From assembly GCA_035293985.1 (NCBI GenBank), contig DATGLS010000011.1:1-61371 (forward strand): a stretch of 61,371 nt of DNA. Direction: 5' to 3'. This DNA is from JAVDCA01 sp035293985. Its GTDB lineage: Bacteria; Pseudomonadota; Alphaproteobacteria; Rhizobiales; Xanthobacteraceae. The notes beneath the pieces are model-generated. The model made no database searches, was not told the DNA's origin, and worked only from the letters and a program-made list of their open reading frames with translations. The position numbers and the translations under genes are program-made. Shown here piece after piece: positions 35,739-44,302 of this stretch; the stretch's first letter is position 1; each line of letters opens with the position of its first letter.

Positions 35739-36068
35739 ATGGGAGTTGGCAAGGTTTCCGACTCGAATTTCGAGGCCGAGGTGCTCAAGGCGAAAGAGCC
35801 GGTGGTGGTCGACTTCTGGGCCGAATGGTGCGGCCCGTGCAAGATGATCGCGCCCTCGCTCGAAGAGATCGCGGCCGGCCCGCTCAACGGCAAGGTCAAG
35901 ATCGTCAAGCTCAACGTCGACGAGAGCCCGGCGACCGCGCAGAAGTACGGCATCATGTCGATCCCGACGCTGATGCTGTTCAAGAACGGCGAGCTCGCCT
36001 CGCGCCAGGTCGGCGCCGCGCCCAAGCAGAAGCTCGAGCAGTGGATCACCTCCGCCGCCGGCGCGTGA
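35739..36068 (+). CDS. trxA: Thioredoxin TrxA
   Basis: A 109-residue cytoplasmic thioredoxin that reduces disulphides. The active site is FWAEWCGPCKMIAPSL, and the cis-Pro loop GIMSIPTLMLFKNG is complete. ATG 35739 with ACGAGG 8 bases upstream is preferred over an earlier start at 35685. It sits after addAB as in many Hyphomicrobiales, and is followed by a strong terminator. Confidence 0.96.
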   Translation: MGVGKVSDSNFEAEVLKAKEPVVVDFWAEWCGPCKMIAPSLEEIAAGPLNGKVKIVKLNVDESPATAQKYGIMSIPTLMLFKNGELASRQVGAAPKQKLEQWITSAAGA

Positions 36069-36107
36069 GCTGCTAACACGCCTGCAAGTCATACTTGTGT
36101 TGATCAC

Positions 36108-36142
36108 ATCGGCCGCAGCCATCATGGTTGCGGCCGATCGCT
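36108..36142 (+). terminator. Rho-independent terminator after trxA
   Basis: A 13-base stem (36108-36120 with 36126-36138; one G-T pair) encloses a 5-base loop and is followed by CGCTTTTC. It lies 40 bases after the trxA stop. Confidence 0.75.
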
Positions 36143-36160
36143 TTTCATGCTCACGAATTC

Positions 36161-36250
36161 CGTCGTGCCCGGCCCTGTGCCGGGCATCCACGTCTTAGCG
36201 GTGTCGCCGCAGGAAAGACGTGGATGGCCGGGACAAGCCCGGCCATGACG
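36161..36250. repeat. Bradyrhizobial-type palindromic repeat (GCCGGGCATCCACGTC type), copy 1
   Basis: The left half CGTCGTGCCCGGCCCTGTG, CCGGGCATCCACGTCTT is mirrored by AAAGACGTGGATGGCCGGG, ACAAGCCCGGCCATGACG, with a 17-base centre. This is the very common intergenic element of Bradyrhizobium and Rhodopseudomonas genomes. A second copy, orientation alike, is at 42130-42210. It ends 26 bases before the next gene. Confidence 0.85.
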
Positions 36251-36276
36251 TGTCCACAGCCAGTCGGAATGCTCCC

Positions 36277-37263
36277 ATGACCACAAAAGTAGAGCTCACC
36301 CTCGCCTGCGGCGACTACGAGATCACGCGGCCGCTGATGGAGGGCGCCGTGCGGCCGGACGGCATCGACCTCAAAGTCGTGACCGCGATGGACTCGCCGA
36401 CCCGCCACTGGCGCTTCCTGCGCAACCGCGAGTTCGACATGGCGGAGGTATCGTGCTCGTCCTACATGGCGGCGCGCGACAACGGCCTGCCGTTTCGCGC
36501 CATCCCGGTGTTTCCGCATCGCCGCTTCCGCCACAGCTTCGCATACATCAATACGCGCAAAGGCATCGCCAAGCCGGCCGACCTGATCGGCAAGAAGGTG
36601 GGAGTCAAGTTCTTCCTCAACACCGCGGCGCTGTGGCTGCGCGGCATCCTGCAGCACGACTATGGCGTGCCGTTCAGCAAGATGGACTGGGTCACCGAGC
36701 TCGACGAGGACATCGACCAGGCGCCGCCGCCGGACGTGCGCATCACGCGCGCGCCGAAGGGGCGCACGATCGTCGACATGCTGCTCGACGGCGAGCTCGA
36801 CGCCGTGCTGCATCCGGATCTGATCGAGCCGCTGCGCACCCGCGACCCGCGCGTCGGCCGCCTCTTTCCCGACTACAAGGCCGAGGAAGCCGCCTGGTTC
36901 AAGAAGACCGGCATGTTCCCGATCATGCACGTGGTCGGCTTCCGCCAGGAGATCGTCGACAAGTATCCGTGGGTGCCGGTCAACATGTACGCGGCCTTCG
37001 AGGAGGCGAAGGCGATCGCGATGAAGCGGATGGAGAACCCGCGCATCGTCCCGCTCGCTTGGTACCGCGAGGCCTGGGAAGAGCAGCAGGAGCTGATGGG
37101 CCGCGACCCGTGGGAGTACGGGCTCGGCGAGCAGAACCGCAAGACCATGGAGACCATGGTCGGCTATTCGCACGAGCAGGGGCTGATCCGGCGGCGCATT
37201 CCGCTGGAGGAGCTGTTCCTGAGCGTGTCAGTCGGCGAAGGGCGCGGAGAGCATACGTTCTAA
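36277..37263 (+). CDS. 4,5-dihydroxyphthalate decarboxylase-like protein
   Basis: A 328-residue protein with a periplasmic-binding-protein type II fold but no signal peptide, matching the family of 4,5-dihydroxyphthalate decarboxylase (Pht5/OhpC-like). It begins VELTLACGDYEITRPLMEGA and contains MAEVSCSSYMAARDNGLPF and VFPHRRFRHSF, both family landmarks. It may decarboxylate an aromatic acid, but many family members are uncharacterised. ATG 36277 avoids the extension (36220) that reads the repeat. Confidence 0.78.
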   Translation: MTTKVELTLACGDYEITRPLMEGAVRPDGIDLKVVTAMDSPTRHWRFLRNREFDMAEVSCSSYMAARDNGLPFRAIPVFPHRRFRHSFAYINTRKGIAKPADLIGKKVGVKFFLNTAALWLRGILQHDYGVPFSKMDWVTELDEDIDQAPPPDVRITRAPKGRTIVDMLLDGELDAVLHPDLIEPLRTRDPRVGRLFPDYKAEEAAWFKKTGMFPIMHVVGFRQEIVDKYPWVPVNMYAAFEEAKAIAMKRMENPRIVPLAWYREAWEEQQELMGRDPWEYGLGEQNRKTMETMVGYSHEQGLIRRRIPLEELFLSVSVGEGRGEHTF

Positions 37264-37695
37264 GGGCATCAAATCGTTGCTGTTATCCCAGTTGGGTTAT
37301 TCTGCCAATTCTGCCATTCGGGAATCTCAAGTGTTCGGGCTCGCTTCGTTTTGTTCGGGCTTCGCATGCGGCCCGCACCTTGGCGACCACGCTATGTCCC
37401 TCCTCCCTGTGCCTTGGTTTATCAAGGTACTCTCTGTAATCGTTGAAGTTTTTGACCTAGGTTCGTTCGGCCAAACGGTCTGCTACCTGAACGGCCTGAC
37501 CCCGGCAACGCGCACGCCAACACACAGAGACGCGCAGGGCGTTCCAAGCGCCCCTCGCTCTCTCTCTTTTTTCTCTCTCGGCGCATCCGACTAAAGCAGG
37601 AGGCAAAGAACAAATCAAGAACATTCTAGAGAAATCCATCTATTCGCACGTTAGACCGTTACCGCGATCCTCCCGCGCCGATCTCGAGCCCCGTC
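37264..37695. other. AT-richer gene-free gap
   Basis: About 430 bases with noticeably lower GC than the surroundings. It contains a CT-rich tract around 37556-37582, an inverted CGTTTGGCCGAACG-like dyad near 37466-37480, and scattered short frames on the minus strand that look spurious. No tRNA or repeat family was recognised. It may be a scar of an insertion. Confidence 0.4.
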
Positions 37696-38727
37696 ATGAC
37701 CCTCGCCCTGCAGCCGCCCTTTCCACCGATGGAAGCGCTTTCGGTCGACGCCATCCCGACCGGACCCGAATGGCAATACGAGCCGAAATGGGACGGCTTC
37801 CGCTGCCTCATCTTTCGCGACGGCGACAAGGCCCAATTGCAGTCGAAGTCGGGCAAGCCGCTGACGCGCTATTTCCCCGAGATCGTCGCGGCCGCCAAGG
37901 ATGTCGATGCCAAGCGCTTCGTGCTCGACGGCGAGATCGTCGTGCCGGACGCGCGCGCGTTCTCGTTCGACGCGCTGCTGCAGCGGATTCATCCGGCGGC
38001 GAGCCGGATCAATCGCCTCGCCGCCGAGACGCCGGCGCTGATGATCGTGTTCGACCTGCTCGCTGACGAGCGCGGCAAGGCACTCGTCGACCAGCCGCTC
38101 GCCGAGCGTCGACCACTGCTCGAGGATTTCGCGCGCAAGCACCTGCGCGGCCACGATCGCTTTCGCCTCTCCCCGGCAACGATGCGCCTTGCCGACGCCA
38201 AGCGCTGGCTCGCGCGCGTCGGCGCGACCCTCGACGGCATCATCGCCAAGCGCCGCGACCTGCCCTATCGCGGCGGCGAGCGCACCGGCATGGAGAAGAT
38301 CAAGAATTTTCGCAGCGCCGATTGCGTGGTCGGCGGCTTCCGCTACAACGAGGGCAAGAACGTGGTGGGCTCGCTGCTGCTCGGCCTTTACGACGATGAA
38401 GGCCTGCTCGATCATGTCGGCTTCACGTCCACCATTGCGCGGAAGGACAAGCCGGCGCTGACCGAAAAGCTGGAGAGGCTGATCGCACCGCCCGGTTTCA
38501 CCGGCGGCAAGCCTGGCGGCCCGAGCCGCTGGTCGACCGAGCGCTCGGCCGAATGGCAGCCGCTCAAGCCAAAGCTCGTGGTCGAGGTCTGCTACGACCA
38601 TTTCTCCGGCGGGCGATTTCGCCACGGGACCCGCTTGCTGCGGTGGCGGCCCGACAAGGCGCCGAAGCAGTGCACGATGGAGCAAGTGCGGGGGAAGAAG
38701 GCGGATTTGATGAAGTTGTTGGGGTGA
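37696..38727 (+). CDS. ATP-dependent DNA ligase (LigC/LigD-type)
   Basis: A 343-residue stand-alone ligase with a nucleotidyltransferase domain (residues about 1-210) and OB-fold domain. Motif I is YEPKWDGFR with nucleophile Lys31; motif III ALMIVFDLL, motif IV EGIIAK-like (LDGIIAKRRDLPY), and motif V EKIKNFRSADCVVGG. It corresponds to LigC or the ligase domain of LigD and probably backs up gap repair or non-homologous joining. No Ku or polymerase domain is encoded nearby. Confidence 0.9.
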   Translation: MTLALQPPFPPMEALSVDAIPTGPEWQYEPKWDGFRCLIFRDGDKAQLQSKSGKPLTRYFPEIVAAAKDVDAKRFVLDGEIVVPDARAFSFDALLQRIHPAASRINRLAAETPALMIVFDLLADERGKALVDQPLAERRPLLEDFARKHLRGHDRFRLSPATMRLADAKRWLARVGATLDGIIAKRRDLPYRGGERTGMEKIKNFRSADCVVGGFRYNEGKNVVGSLLLGLYDDEGLLDHVGFTSTIARKDKPALTEKLERLIAPPGFTGGKPGGPSRWSTERSAEWQPLKPKLVVEVCYDHFSGGRFRHGTRLLRWRPDKAPKQCTMEQVRGKKADLMKLLG

Positions 38728-38775
38728 GCTGTAACCGATTAAGATCGCCGTACGCGGCCTCACGGACGATTGCTT

Positions 38776-39004
38776 TCACGCACGTCGTTGCGCGAAGCGC
38801 GCGGGTACCTCTTCCAACGTCAGAAACTTCGGGCTTCGATCGGCGACACGCCGTTCGGCTTCCGCAACCTCGTCGGCAAGGCGGACGGGCGTGCGATCCT
38901 GCTCTTCCATCCATCAGCTCGACCATATGCGCCACGTCGGCCTGACGCTCCGCCAGCCATGTCAGAACGCGATCGAGAATCCGTTTCACTTCGTTTTTCG
39001 TCAT
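38776..39004 (-). pseudogene. Inactivated small antitoxin (4-base duplication)
   Basis: The frame starting at ATG 39004 reads MTKNEVKRILDRVLTWLAER, then QADVAHMVELM, and then runs off into nonsense. At the break the DNA holds a tandem CCATCCAT (38907-38914). Removing one copy joins it to a second frame (EEQDRTPVRLADEVAEAERR, VADRSPKFLTLEE) that ends at TGA 38776, giving a clean 74-residue acidic-basic helical protein of the RelB/addiction-module type. No toxin gene lies downstream. The remnant is close to intact parDE, which reads the opposite way. Confidence 0.65.
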
Positions 39005-39083
39005 GATCGCGGCCCAGCAAATAGAGCGGCCCTCGACAGCGCGTCGTCGGGATGGCGGGCGAGCGCGAGGCTCTTTTCTCGAG

Positions 39084-39098
39084 TATGACAGTGTCATA
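39084..39098. promoter_or_regulatory. parDE operator
   Basis: A perfect 15-base palindrome TATGACA-G-TGTCATA is immediately followed by TATATAT. The dyad lies 25-40 bases before the parD start, the normal place of autoregulation by a ParD-ParE complex. Confidence 0.65.
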
Positions 39099-39122
39099 TA
39101 TATGGTGCGGACAGGAGCCCTC

Positions 39123-39398
39123 ATGCGCAGCAGCAAACCGATCACCATCACGCTCGGGCCGCAGCAAGCTAGCCTCGACGCCCGCCTCAAATCCGGGGAA
39201 TACGCTTCGGCCAGCGAGGTCATTCGCACCGCGCTTCGCGCCCTCGACCGTCAGGACGCGGCGCTGGACGAGTACCTGCGCGCCAATGTGCAGGCTTCTT
39301 TGAACGACCCGCGGCCGAGCGTTCCAGCCGCCGACGTCTTCAAGCGTCTGCGCGCCCGCCACGCGCGCAGACTCAAAGCCAGCAAGCGTGGCGCTTGA
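39123..39398 (+). CDS. parD: ParD-type antitoxin
   Basis: A 91-residue ribbon-helix-helix antitoxin: PITITLGPQQASLDARLKSG (strand and helix A), EYASASEVIRTALRALDRQD (helix B), then a flexible C-terminal part that wraps ParE. AGGAG lies 5 bases before ATG 39123; longer frames to 39003 read through the operator. It overlaps parE by 11 bases, so the pair is translationally coupled. Confidence 0.88.
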   Translation: MRSSKPITITLGPQQASLDARLKSGEYASASEVIRTALRALDRQDAALDEYLRANVQASLNDPRPSVPAADVFKRLRARHARRLKASKRGA

Positions 39399-39693
39399 GG
39401 TCTACTTTCGACCGCGTGCCGAGGCCGATCTGATCGGTCTTCATCAGTACGTTGCCGAGAGATCTGGTCCAATCATCGCAGGCGGATATATCGAGCGGAT
39501 CGAAGCAGCGTGCATGGCGCTGGCGGAATTTCCCAATCGCGGCACCCGCCGAGATGACCTTTCGCGTGGACTGCGAACGATCGGTTTCGAGCGGCGAGTA
39601 ACCATCGCGTTTCGCGTGCTGAGAACCCGCGTCGAGATCGTGACGATCGCCTACGGTGGCCGAGATTTCGCGAGTGATGTGAGCAACGATTGA
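39388..39693 (+). CDS. parE: ParE/RelE-family toxin
   Basis: A 101-residue toxin of the RelE/ParE fold: YFRPRAEADLIGLHQYVAER, MALAEFPNRGTRRDDLSRGL, and RTRVEIVTIAYGGRDF are the usual beginning, middle and end. ParE members poison DNA gyrase. GTG start inside the parD 3' end. It ends 12 bases from the convergent folC. Confidence 0.88.
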   Translation: MALEVYFRPRAEADLIGLHQYVAERSGPIIAGGYIERIEAACMALAEFPNRGTRRDDLSRGLRTIGFERRVTIAFRVLRTRVEIVTIAYGGRDFASDVSND

Positions 39694-39705
39694 CGACCGA
39701 GACCC

Positions 39706-41019
39706 TTACCCCGGCGGCGTCCCATTCGCCGCCAGCACATCGCCCGCCAGATACAGCGACCCGGTGATGAGCACGCGCGGCGGCGGCGTCAGCTCCAGCG
39801 CGCGCACCATGTCGAGCGCCTCCTCGATCCCGCCGGCGCTCTGCGCCGCGATGCCGATCTTCTGCGCGGTCGCGGCGAGCGCGGCCGGCGCAAGCCCCTT
39901 CTCGCCGCCCATCGGCACGGCGATCAGCGCGCGCGCGAGGCCGGTGAAGTTGCGCAGGAAGCCCTCCGTGTCCTTGGTCGACAGCATGCCGACCACCAGC
40001 ACCAGGGGGCGCGAGACGCGCTCCTCGAGGTCGGCGAGGGCGCCGGCGACGATGCGGCCGCCGTCGGCGTTATGGCCGCCGTCGAGCCACAGCTCGCTGC
40101 CGGTCGGTATGCGGGACAGGAGATTGCCGGCGGCGAGGCGCTGCATGCGGGCGGGCCAGTCGGCGGAAACGACGCCCTGCTCGAAGGCGCTCGCCGGCAG
40201 CTTGAGGCCGGCGGCGCGCAACGCGGCGATCGCCGTGCCGGCATTGTCGAACTGGTGGCGGCCGAAGAGGCGCGGCGGCGGCAGGTCGAGCAGGCCCCCG
40301 GTGTCCTGGTAGACGAGGCGGCCACGCTCCTCGCCGGCGGTCCAGTCCTGGCCGGCGACAAAGAGCGGCGCGCCGATCTCCTCGGCGCGCGCCGTGATGA
40401 CGGCGAGCGGCCCTTCCGTCTGGCGCGCGATCACGGCGGGCACGCCGCGGCGCAGGATCGCGGCCTTCTCGTTCGCGATCTTCTCCAGCGTGTCGCCGAG
40501 AAACTCGACGTGGTCGATCGACACCGGCGTGATCACGCTCGCGAGCGGGCGCTCGACCACGTTGGTCGCATCGAGCCGGCCGCCGAGGCCGACCTCGAGC
40601 AGCAGCGCGTCGGCGGGATGGCGCGAGTAGATCAGGAGGGCGGCGGCGGTCTCGATCTCGAACACGGTGATGGGGGAATCGCCGTTGGCGCGCTCGCATT
40701 CGGCGAGCGCGCCGGCGAGCTCGTCGTCCTCGACCAGCACGCCGCCGCCGACCCGGCCGAGCCGAAAGCGCTCGTTGATGCGCACGAGATTGGGCGAGGT
40801 GTAGACGTGCACGCTCTTGCCCGCGGCCTCGAGCATGGCGCGCATGAAGGCCACGGTCGAGCCCTTGCCGTTGGTGCCGGCGACGTGGATCACCGGCGGC
40901 AGGCGGCGCTCGGGATGGCCGATCAGGTCGAGGATGCGCCACATGCGATCGAGCGAGAGGTCGATGCGCCGGGGGTGCAGCGCGAGGAGGCGCGCGAGGA
41001 TGGCGTCGACTTGGGTCAT
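39706..41019 (-). CDS. folC: Dihydrofolate/folylpolyglutamate synthase FolC
   Basis: Adds glutamates to (dihydro)folate. The 437-residue Mur-ligase-type enzyme has the ATP loop VAGTNGKGSTVAFM, the signature LLEVGLGGRLDATNVV and SIDHVEFLGDTLEKIANEKA, and the C-terminal LDGGHNADGG. Start ATG 41019 (MTQVDAILARLL); the frame to 41253 overlaps intergenic repeat. It is last in the trpFBA-accD-folC run, as in Bradyrhizobium. Confidence 0.94.
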   Translation of the reverse strand: MTQVDAILARLLALHPRRIDLSLDRMWRILDLIGHPERRLPPVIHVAGTNGKGSTVAFMRAMLEAAGKSVHVYTSPNLVRINERFRLGRVGGGVLVEDDELAGALAECERANGDSPITVFEIETAAALLIYSRHPADALLLEVGLGGRLDATNVVERPLASVITPVSIDHVEFLGDTLEKIANEKAAILRRGVPAVIARQTEGPLAVITARAEEIGAPLFVAGQDWTAGEERGRLVYQDTGGLLDLPPPRLFGRHQFDNAGTAIAALRAAGLKLPASAFEQGVVSADWPARMQRLAAGNLLSRIPTGSELWLDGGHNADGGRIVAGALADLEERVSRPLVLVVGMLSTKDTEGFLRNFTGLARALIAVPMGGEKGLAPAALAATAQKIGIAAQSAGGIEEALDMVRALELTPPPRVLITGSLYLAGDVLAANGTPPG

Positions 41020-41082
41020 GGGGCGGCGGGCGTGGGCAAGAAATCGCGAGATATGAGGGCGTGGAGAGAGTCCCAGAGAGAG

Positions 41083-41128
41083 CGCCTCACCCCGGCCCCC
41101 TCCGCGCAAGAGCGGGCAAAGGGAACGC
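41083..41128. repeat. Degenerate palindromic repeat, CCCTCTC family, copy 3
   Basis: The phrase CTCACCCCGGCCCCCTCCGCGC followed by AGAGCGGGCAAAGGGAACGC mirrors the two fuller copies at 4495 and 16009 but with several mismatches. It lies in the 142-base gap between folC and accD. Confidence 0.4.
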
Positions 41129-41161
41129 AAACGGCGAGCGCGGGGCGTCCGCTCAAAATGA

Positions 41162-42103
41162 TCACTCCTCGGCCGGCGCGGGGGCGGGGAGCGCCGGATG
41201 CTCTGCGGCGGGCGGTGCGGGCGGCGGCTCCGCGGGCGGGGGCGGCGTGGCAACGGGCGCCTTGGTGAGGAGGCGGCAGAGGTTGGCGAGGGTCGCGCGC
41301 AGCTCGTGGCGGTGCACCACCATATCGACCATGCCGTGGGCGCGAAGATACTCGGCCTTCTGGAATCCGTCCGGCAGCTTCTCGCGGATGGTCTGCTCGA
41401 TGACGCGCGGGCCCGCGAAGCCGATCAGCGCGCCGGGCTCGGCGATCTGCACGTCTCCCAACATTCCGTAGGAGGCCGTGACGCCGCCGGTGGTCGGGTT
41501 GGTCAACACCACGATGTAGGGCTTGCCCGCCTCGCGCAGGCGCTGCACCGCGACAGTCGTGCGCGGCATCTGCATCAGTGAAAGGATGCCTTCCTGCATG
41601 CGGGCGCCGCCGGAGGCGGCGAACAGGATGAACGGCGTGCCGCGGTCGACCGCGGTCTCCAGGCCCTTGATCACCGCCTCGCCGGCCGCCATGCCGAGCG
41701 AGCCGCCCATGAAGTCGAAATCCTGCACGCCGATCACCACCGGCAGGCCGTCGAGCTTGCCGAAGCCGAGCTTGATCGCGTCATTCATGCCGGTCTTGGT
41801 GCGCGCGTCCTTCAGGCGATCCGCATAGCGGCGCTCGTCGCGGAATTTGAGCGGATCGGCCGCGACCGCCGGCACGCCGATGTCGAACCAGGTCTCGCCG
41901 TCGAACATCGATTTCAGGCGCGCGGTCGCGCCCATGCGCATGTGGTAGTTCGAGCCCGGAATGACGAACTGGTTCTGCTCGACGTCCTTGAAGAAGACGA
42001 GCTGGCCCGACTCCGGACACTTGATCCAGAGATTTTCCGGCACGTCGCGGCGGGCGAGAAAGTTGCGGATCTTCGGCCGCACGACGTTGGAGATCCAGTT
42101 CAT
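41162..42103 (-). CDS. accD: Acetyl-CoA carboxylase carboxyltransferase subunit beta AccD
   Basis: Carboxyltransferase beta subunit, first committed step of fatty-acid synthesis. The 313-residue crotonase-fold protein contains LPVVIGVQDFDFMGGSLGMA, ASGGARMQEGILSLMQM, PTTGGVTASYGMLGD and the GFAGPRVIEQT acceptor loop. The N-terminal zinc ribbon is degenerate: only one of four expected Cys remains (IKCPESG; VIPGSNYHM). The C-terminal tail is Pro/Ala-rich. Start ATG 42103 gives MNWISNVVRPKI; the frame to 42196 reads a repeat. Confidence 0.93.
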   Translation of the reverse strand: MNWISNVVRPKIRNFLARRDVPENLWIKCPESGQLVFFKDVEQNQFVIPGSNYHMRMGATARLKSMFDGETWFDIGVPAVAADPLKFRDERRYADRLKDARTKTGMNDAIKLGFGKLDGLPVVIGVQDFDFMGGSLGMAAGEAVIKGLETAVDRGTPFILFAASGGARMQEGILSLMQMPRTTVAVQRLREAGKPYIVVLTNPTTGGVTASYGMLGDVQIAEPGALIGFAGPRVIEQTIREKLPDGFQKAEYLRAHGMVDMVVHRHELRATLANLCRLLTKAPVATPPPPAEPPPAPPAAEHPALPAPAPAEE

Positions 42104-42129
42104 GGATATGGCTCCCGGACCCTTGCTCC

Positions 42130-42210
42130 GCCATGCCCGGGCTTGTCCCGGGCATCCACGTCTTGCTGCAGGGCAAGTCGTGGATGGCCGGGACAAGCCC
42201 GGCCATGACG
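42130..42210. repeat. Bradyrhizobial-type palindromic repeat, copy 2
   Basis: GCCATGCCCGGGCTTGTCCC, GGGCATCCACGTCTTG is mirrored by CAAGTCGTGGATGGCCGGG, ACAAGCCCGGCCATGACG around a short centre. Same family as 36161-36250. It separates trpA from accD within one operon. Confidence 0.85.
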
Positions 42211-42233
42211 CATGAGTCTATATAGCGTTTCGT

Positions 42234-43073
42234 CTATTCCGCCGCGACCCGGCCGGCGCCGCGGACGCCGGCGGCGAGCTCGGCGACGAGATCGGTCACG
42301 GCCTTGACGGTGCGCGGCGTCGCCTTTCCGCCTGCGTCGAGGCTGTTCTTCGCCGCATCGACCAGGGCGGAGCCGACCACGACGGCGTCGGCGCCGCGGG
42401 CGATCGCAGCGGCGGCCTGCGCGGTGCGGACGCCGAAGCCGACCGCGACCGGCAGCTTGGTGTGGCGCTTGATGCGCGCGACCGCCTCGGTGACGCGCTT
42501 CGGGTCAGGCGCCGCCGAGCCGGTGATGCCGGCAACCGAGACGTAGTAGACGAAGCCCGAGGTGTTCGCGAGCACGGCTGGCAGGCGCTTGTCGTCGGTG
42601 GTGGGCGTCGCCAGGCGGATGAAGTTGAGGCCGGCGTTGAGCGCCGGCACGCACAGCTCCTCATCCTCTTCGGGCGGCAGATCGACCACGATCAGGCCAT
42701 CGACCCCGGCGGCCCTGGCGTCGGCGAGGAACTCGTCGACGCCGTAGATGTAGATCGGATTGTAGTAGCCCATCAGCACGATCGGCGTCTGATCGTCGCT
42801 TTCGCGGAAGGCGCGCACCAGCGCGAGCGTCTTGCTCATGCGCGCCCCGGCCGCGAGCGCGCGCACGCCGGCGGCCTGGACGGCGGGGCCGTCCGCCATC
42901 GGATCGGTGAACGGCATGCCGAGCTCGATCAGGTCGGCGCCCGCCGCCGGCAGCGCCTTGGCGATCGCGAGCGAGGTGTCGTGGTCGGGGTCGCCCGCCA
43001 TCGTGAAGGTGACGAGGCCGGCGCGGCCCTCCTGGCGGAGCGCCGCGAAGCGGCGGTCGATGCGCGTGGTCAT
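42234..43073 (-). CDS. trpA: Tryptophan synthase alpha chain TrpA
   Basis: Cleaves indole-3-glycerol phosphate to indole and glyceraldehyde-3-phosphate. The 279-residue TIM barrel shows catalytic Glu and Asp in LIELGMPFTDPMADGP, loop 6 region SVAGITGSAAPD, and phosphate-binding GFGVRTAQAAA and VVGSALVD. Its ATG overlaps the trpB stop. Confidence 0.96.
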   Translation of the reverse strand: MTTRIDRRFAALRQEGRAGLVTFTMAGDPDHDTSLAIAKALPAAGADLIELGMPFTDPMADGPAVQAAGVRALAAGARMSKTLALVRAFRESDDQTPIVLMGYYNPIYIYGVDEFLADARAAGVDGLIVVDLPPEEDEELCVPALNAGLNFIRLATPTTDDKRLPAVLANTSGFVYYVSVAGITGSAAPDPKRVTEAVARIKRHTKLPVAVGFGVRTAQAAAAIARGADAVVVGSALVDAAKNSLDAGGKATPRTVKAVTDLVAELAAGVRGAGRVAAE

Positions 43074-44302
43074 TTCGTCTGTCCCGGCTGCTTGCTTTCC
43101 AGGAACGCCTCGACCGAGGCGAGGTCCTTGTCGCCGCGGCCGGAGAGGTTGACGACCATCAGGTGATCCTTCGGCATTTGCGGCGCGAGGTCGATGACAC
43201 GGGCGAGCGCATGGGCGGGCTCGAGCGCCGGGATGATGCCTTCGAGCTTGCTGCAGAGCTGGAAGGCGGCGACCGCCTCGTCGTCGGTGGCGGAGAGGAA
43301 TTTCACCCGGCCGAGGTCGTTGAGCCAGGCATGCTCGGGGCCGATGCCCGGATAGTCGAGACCGGCCGAGATCGAATGCGCCTCCTCGATCTGGCCGTCA
43401 TCGTCCATCAGCAGATAAGTGCGATTTCCGTGCAGCACGCCGGGCTTGCCGCCGGCGATCGAGGCCGCATGCTTGCCGCTGGCGACGCCATGGCCGGCCG
43501 CCTCGACGCCGTAGATCTCGATCGCACGGTCGTCGAGGAAGGGATGAAACAGGCCCATGGCGTTGGAGCCGCCGCCGATGCAGGCGATGAGCGAATCGGG
43601 AAGGCGGCCTTCGGCCGCCTGCATCTGCTCGCGCGTCTCGCGGCCGATGATCGACTGGAAATCACGCACCATCGCGGGATAGGGATGCGGGCCCGCGACG
43701 GTGCCGATGCAATAGAAGGTGTCGGCCACGTTGCTGACCCAGTCGCGCAGCGCCTCGTTCATCGCGTCCTTGAGGGTGCGCGACCCCGACGTCACGGCGC
43801 GCACCTCGGCGCCGAGCATCTTCATGCGCAGCACATTCGGCTTCTGCCGCTCGACGTCGACCGCGCCCATATAGACGACACACGGCAGGCCGAACTTGGC
43901 GCACAGCGTTGCGGTCGCAACCCCGTGCATGCCGGCGCCGGTCTCGGCGATGATGCGCGGCTTGCCCATGCGCCGCGCGAGCATGATCTGGCCGAGCACG
44001 TTGTTCACCTTGTGCGCGCCGGTGTGGTTGAGCTCCTCGCGCTTGAAGTAGATTTTCGCGCCGCCGCAGTGGGCCGTGAGCCGCTCGGCGAGATAGAGCG
44101 GCGACGGGCGGCCCACATAAGTGGCGAGATGGCCGTCCATCTCGTTGCGGAACGCAGGATCGACCTTGGCGGCCGCATAGGCGCGCTCGAGATCGAGGAT
44201 CAGCGGCATCAGCGTCTCGGCGACGAAGCGGCCGCCATAGATGCCGAAATGGCCGCGCTCGTCGGGGCCGGTGCGGAACGAGTTGGGCTGCTGGATGGTC
44301 AT
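43070..44302 (-). CDS. trpB: Tryptophan synthase beta chain TrpB
   Basis: The PLP enzyme that joins indole and serine. At 410 residues it matches family length. The PLP lysine lies in NHTGAHKVNN, the phosphate loop is CIGGGSNAMG, and EGIIPALEPAHA is conserved. Overlaps trpF by ATGA and trpA likewise. Confidence 0.97.
   Translation of the reverse strand: MTIQQPNSFRTGPDERGHFGIYGGRFVAETLMPLILDLERAYAAAKVDPAFRNEMDGHLATYVGRPSPLYLAERLTAHCGGAKIYFKREELNHTGAHKVNNVLGQIMLARRMGKPRIIAETGAGMHGVATATLCAKFGLPCVVYMGAVDVERQKPNVLRMKMLGAEVRAVTSGSRTLKDAMNEALRDWVSNVADTFYCIGTVAGPHPYPAMVRDFQSIIGRETREQMQAAEGRLPDSLIACIGGGSNAMGLFHPFLDDRAIEIYGVEAAGHGVASGKHAASIAGGKPGVLHGNRTYLLMDDDGQIEEAHSISAGLDYPGIGPEHAWLNDLGRVKFLSATDDEAVAAFQLCSKLEGIIPALEPAHALARVIDLAPQMPKDHLMVVNLSGRGDKDLASVEAFLESKQPGQTK

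Noticed and set aside
37400..37640. Short minus-strand frames in the 37.3-37.7 kb gap as genes
   Set aside because: Low-complexity Arg/Glu/Ser text, no ribosome site, made mainly of the CT-rich tract.
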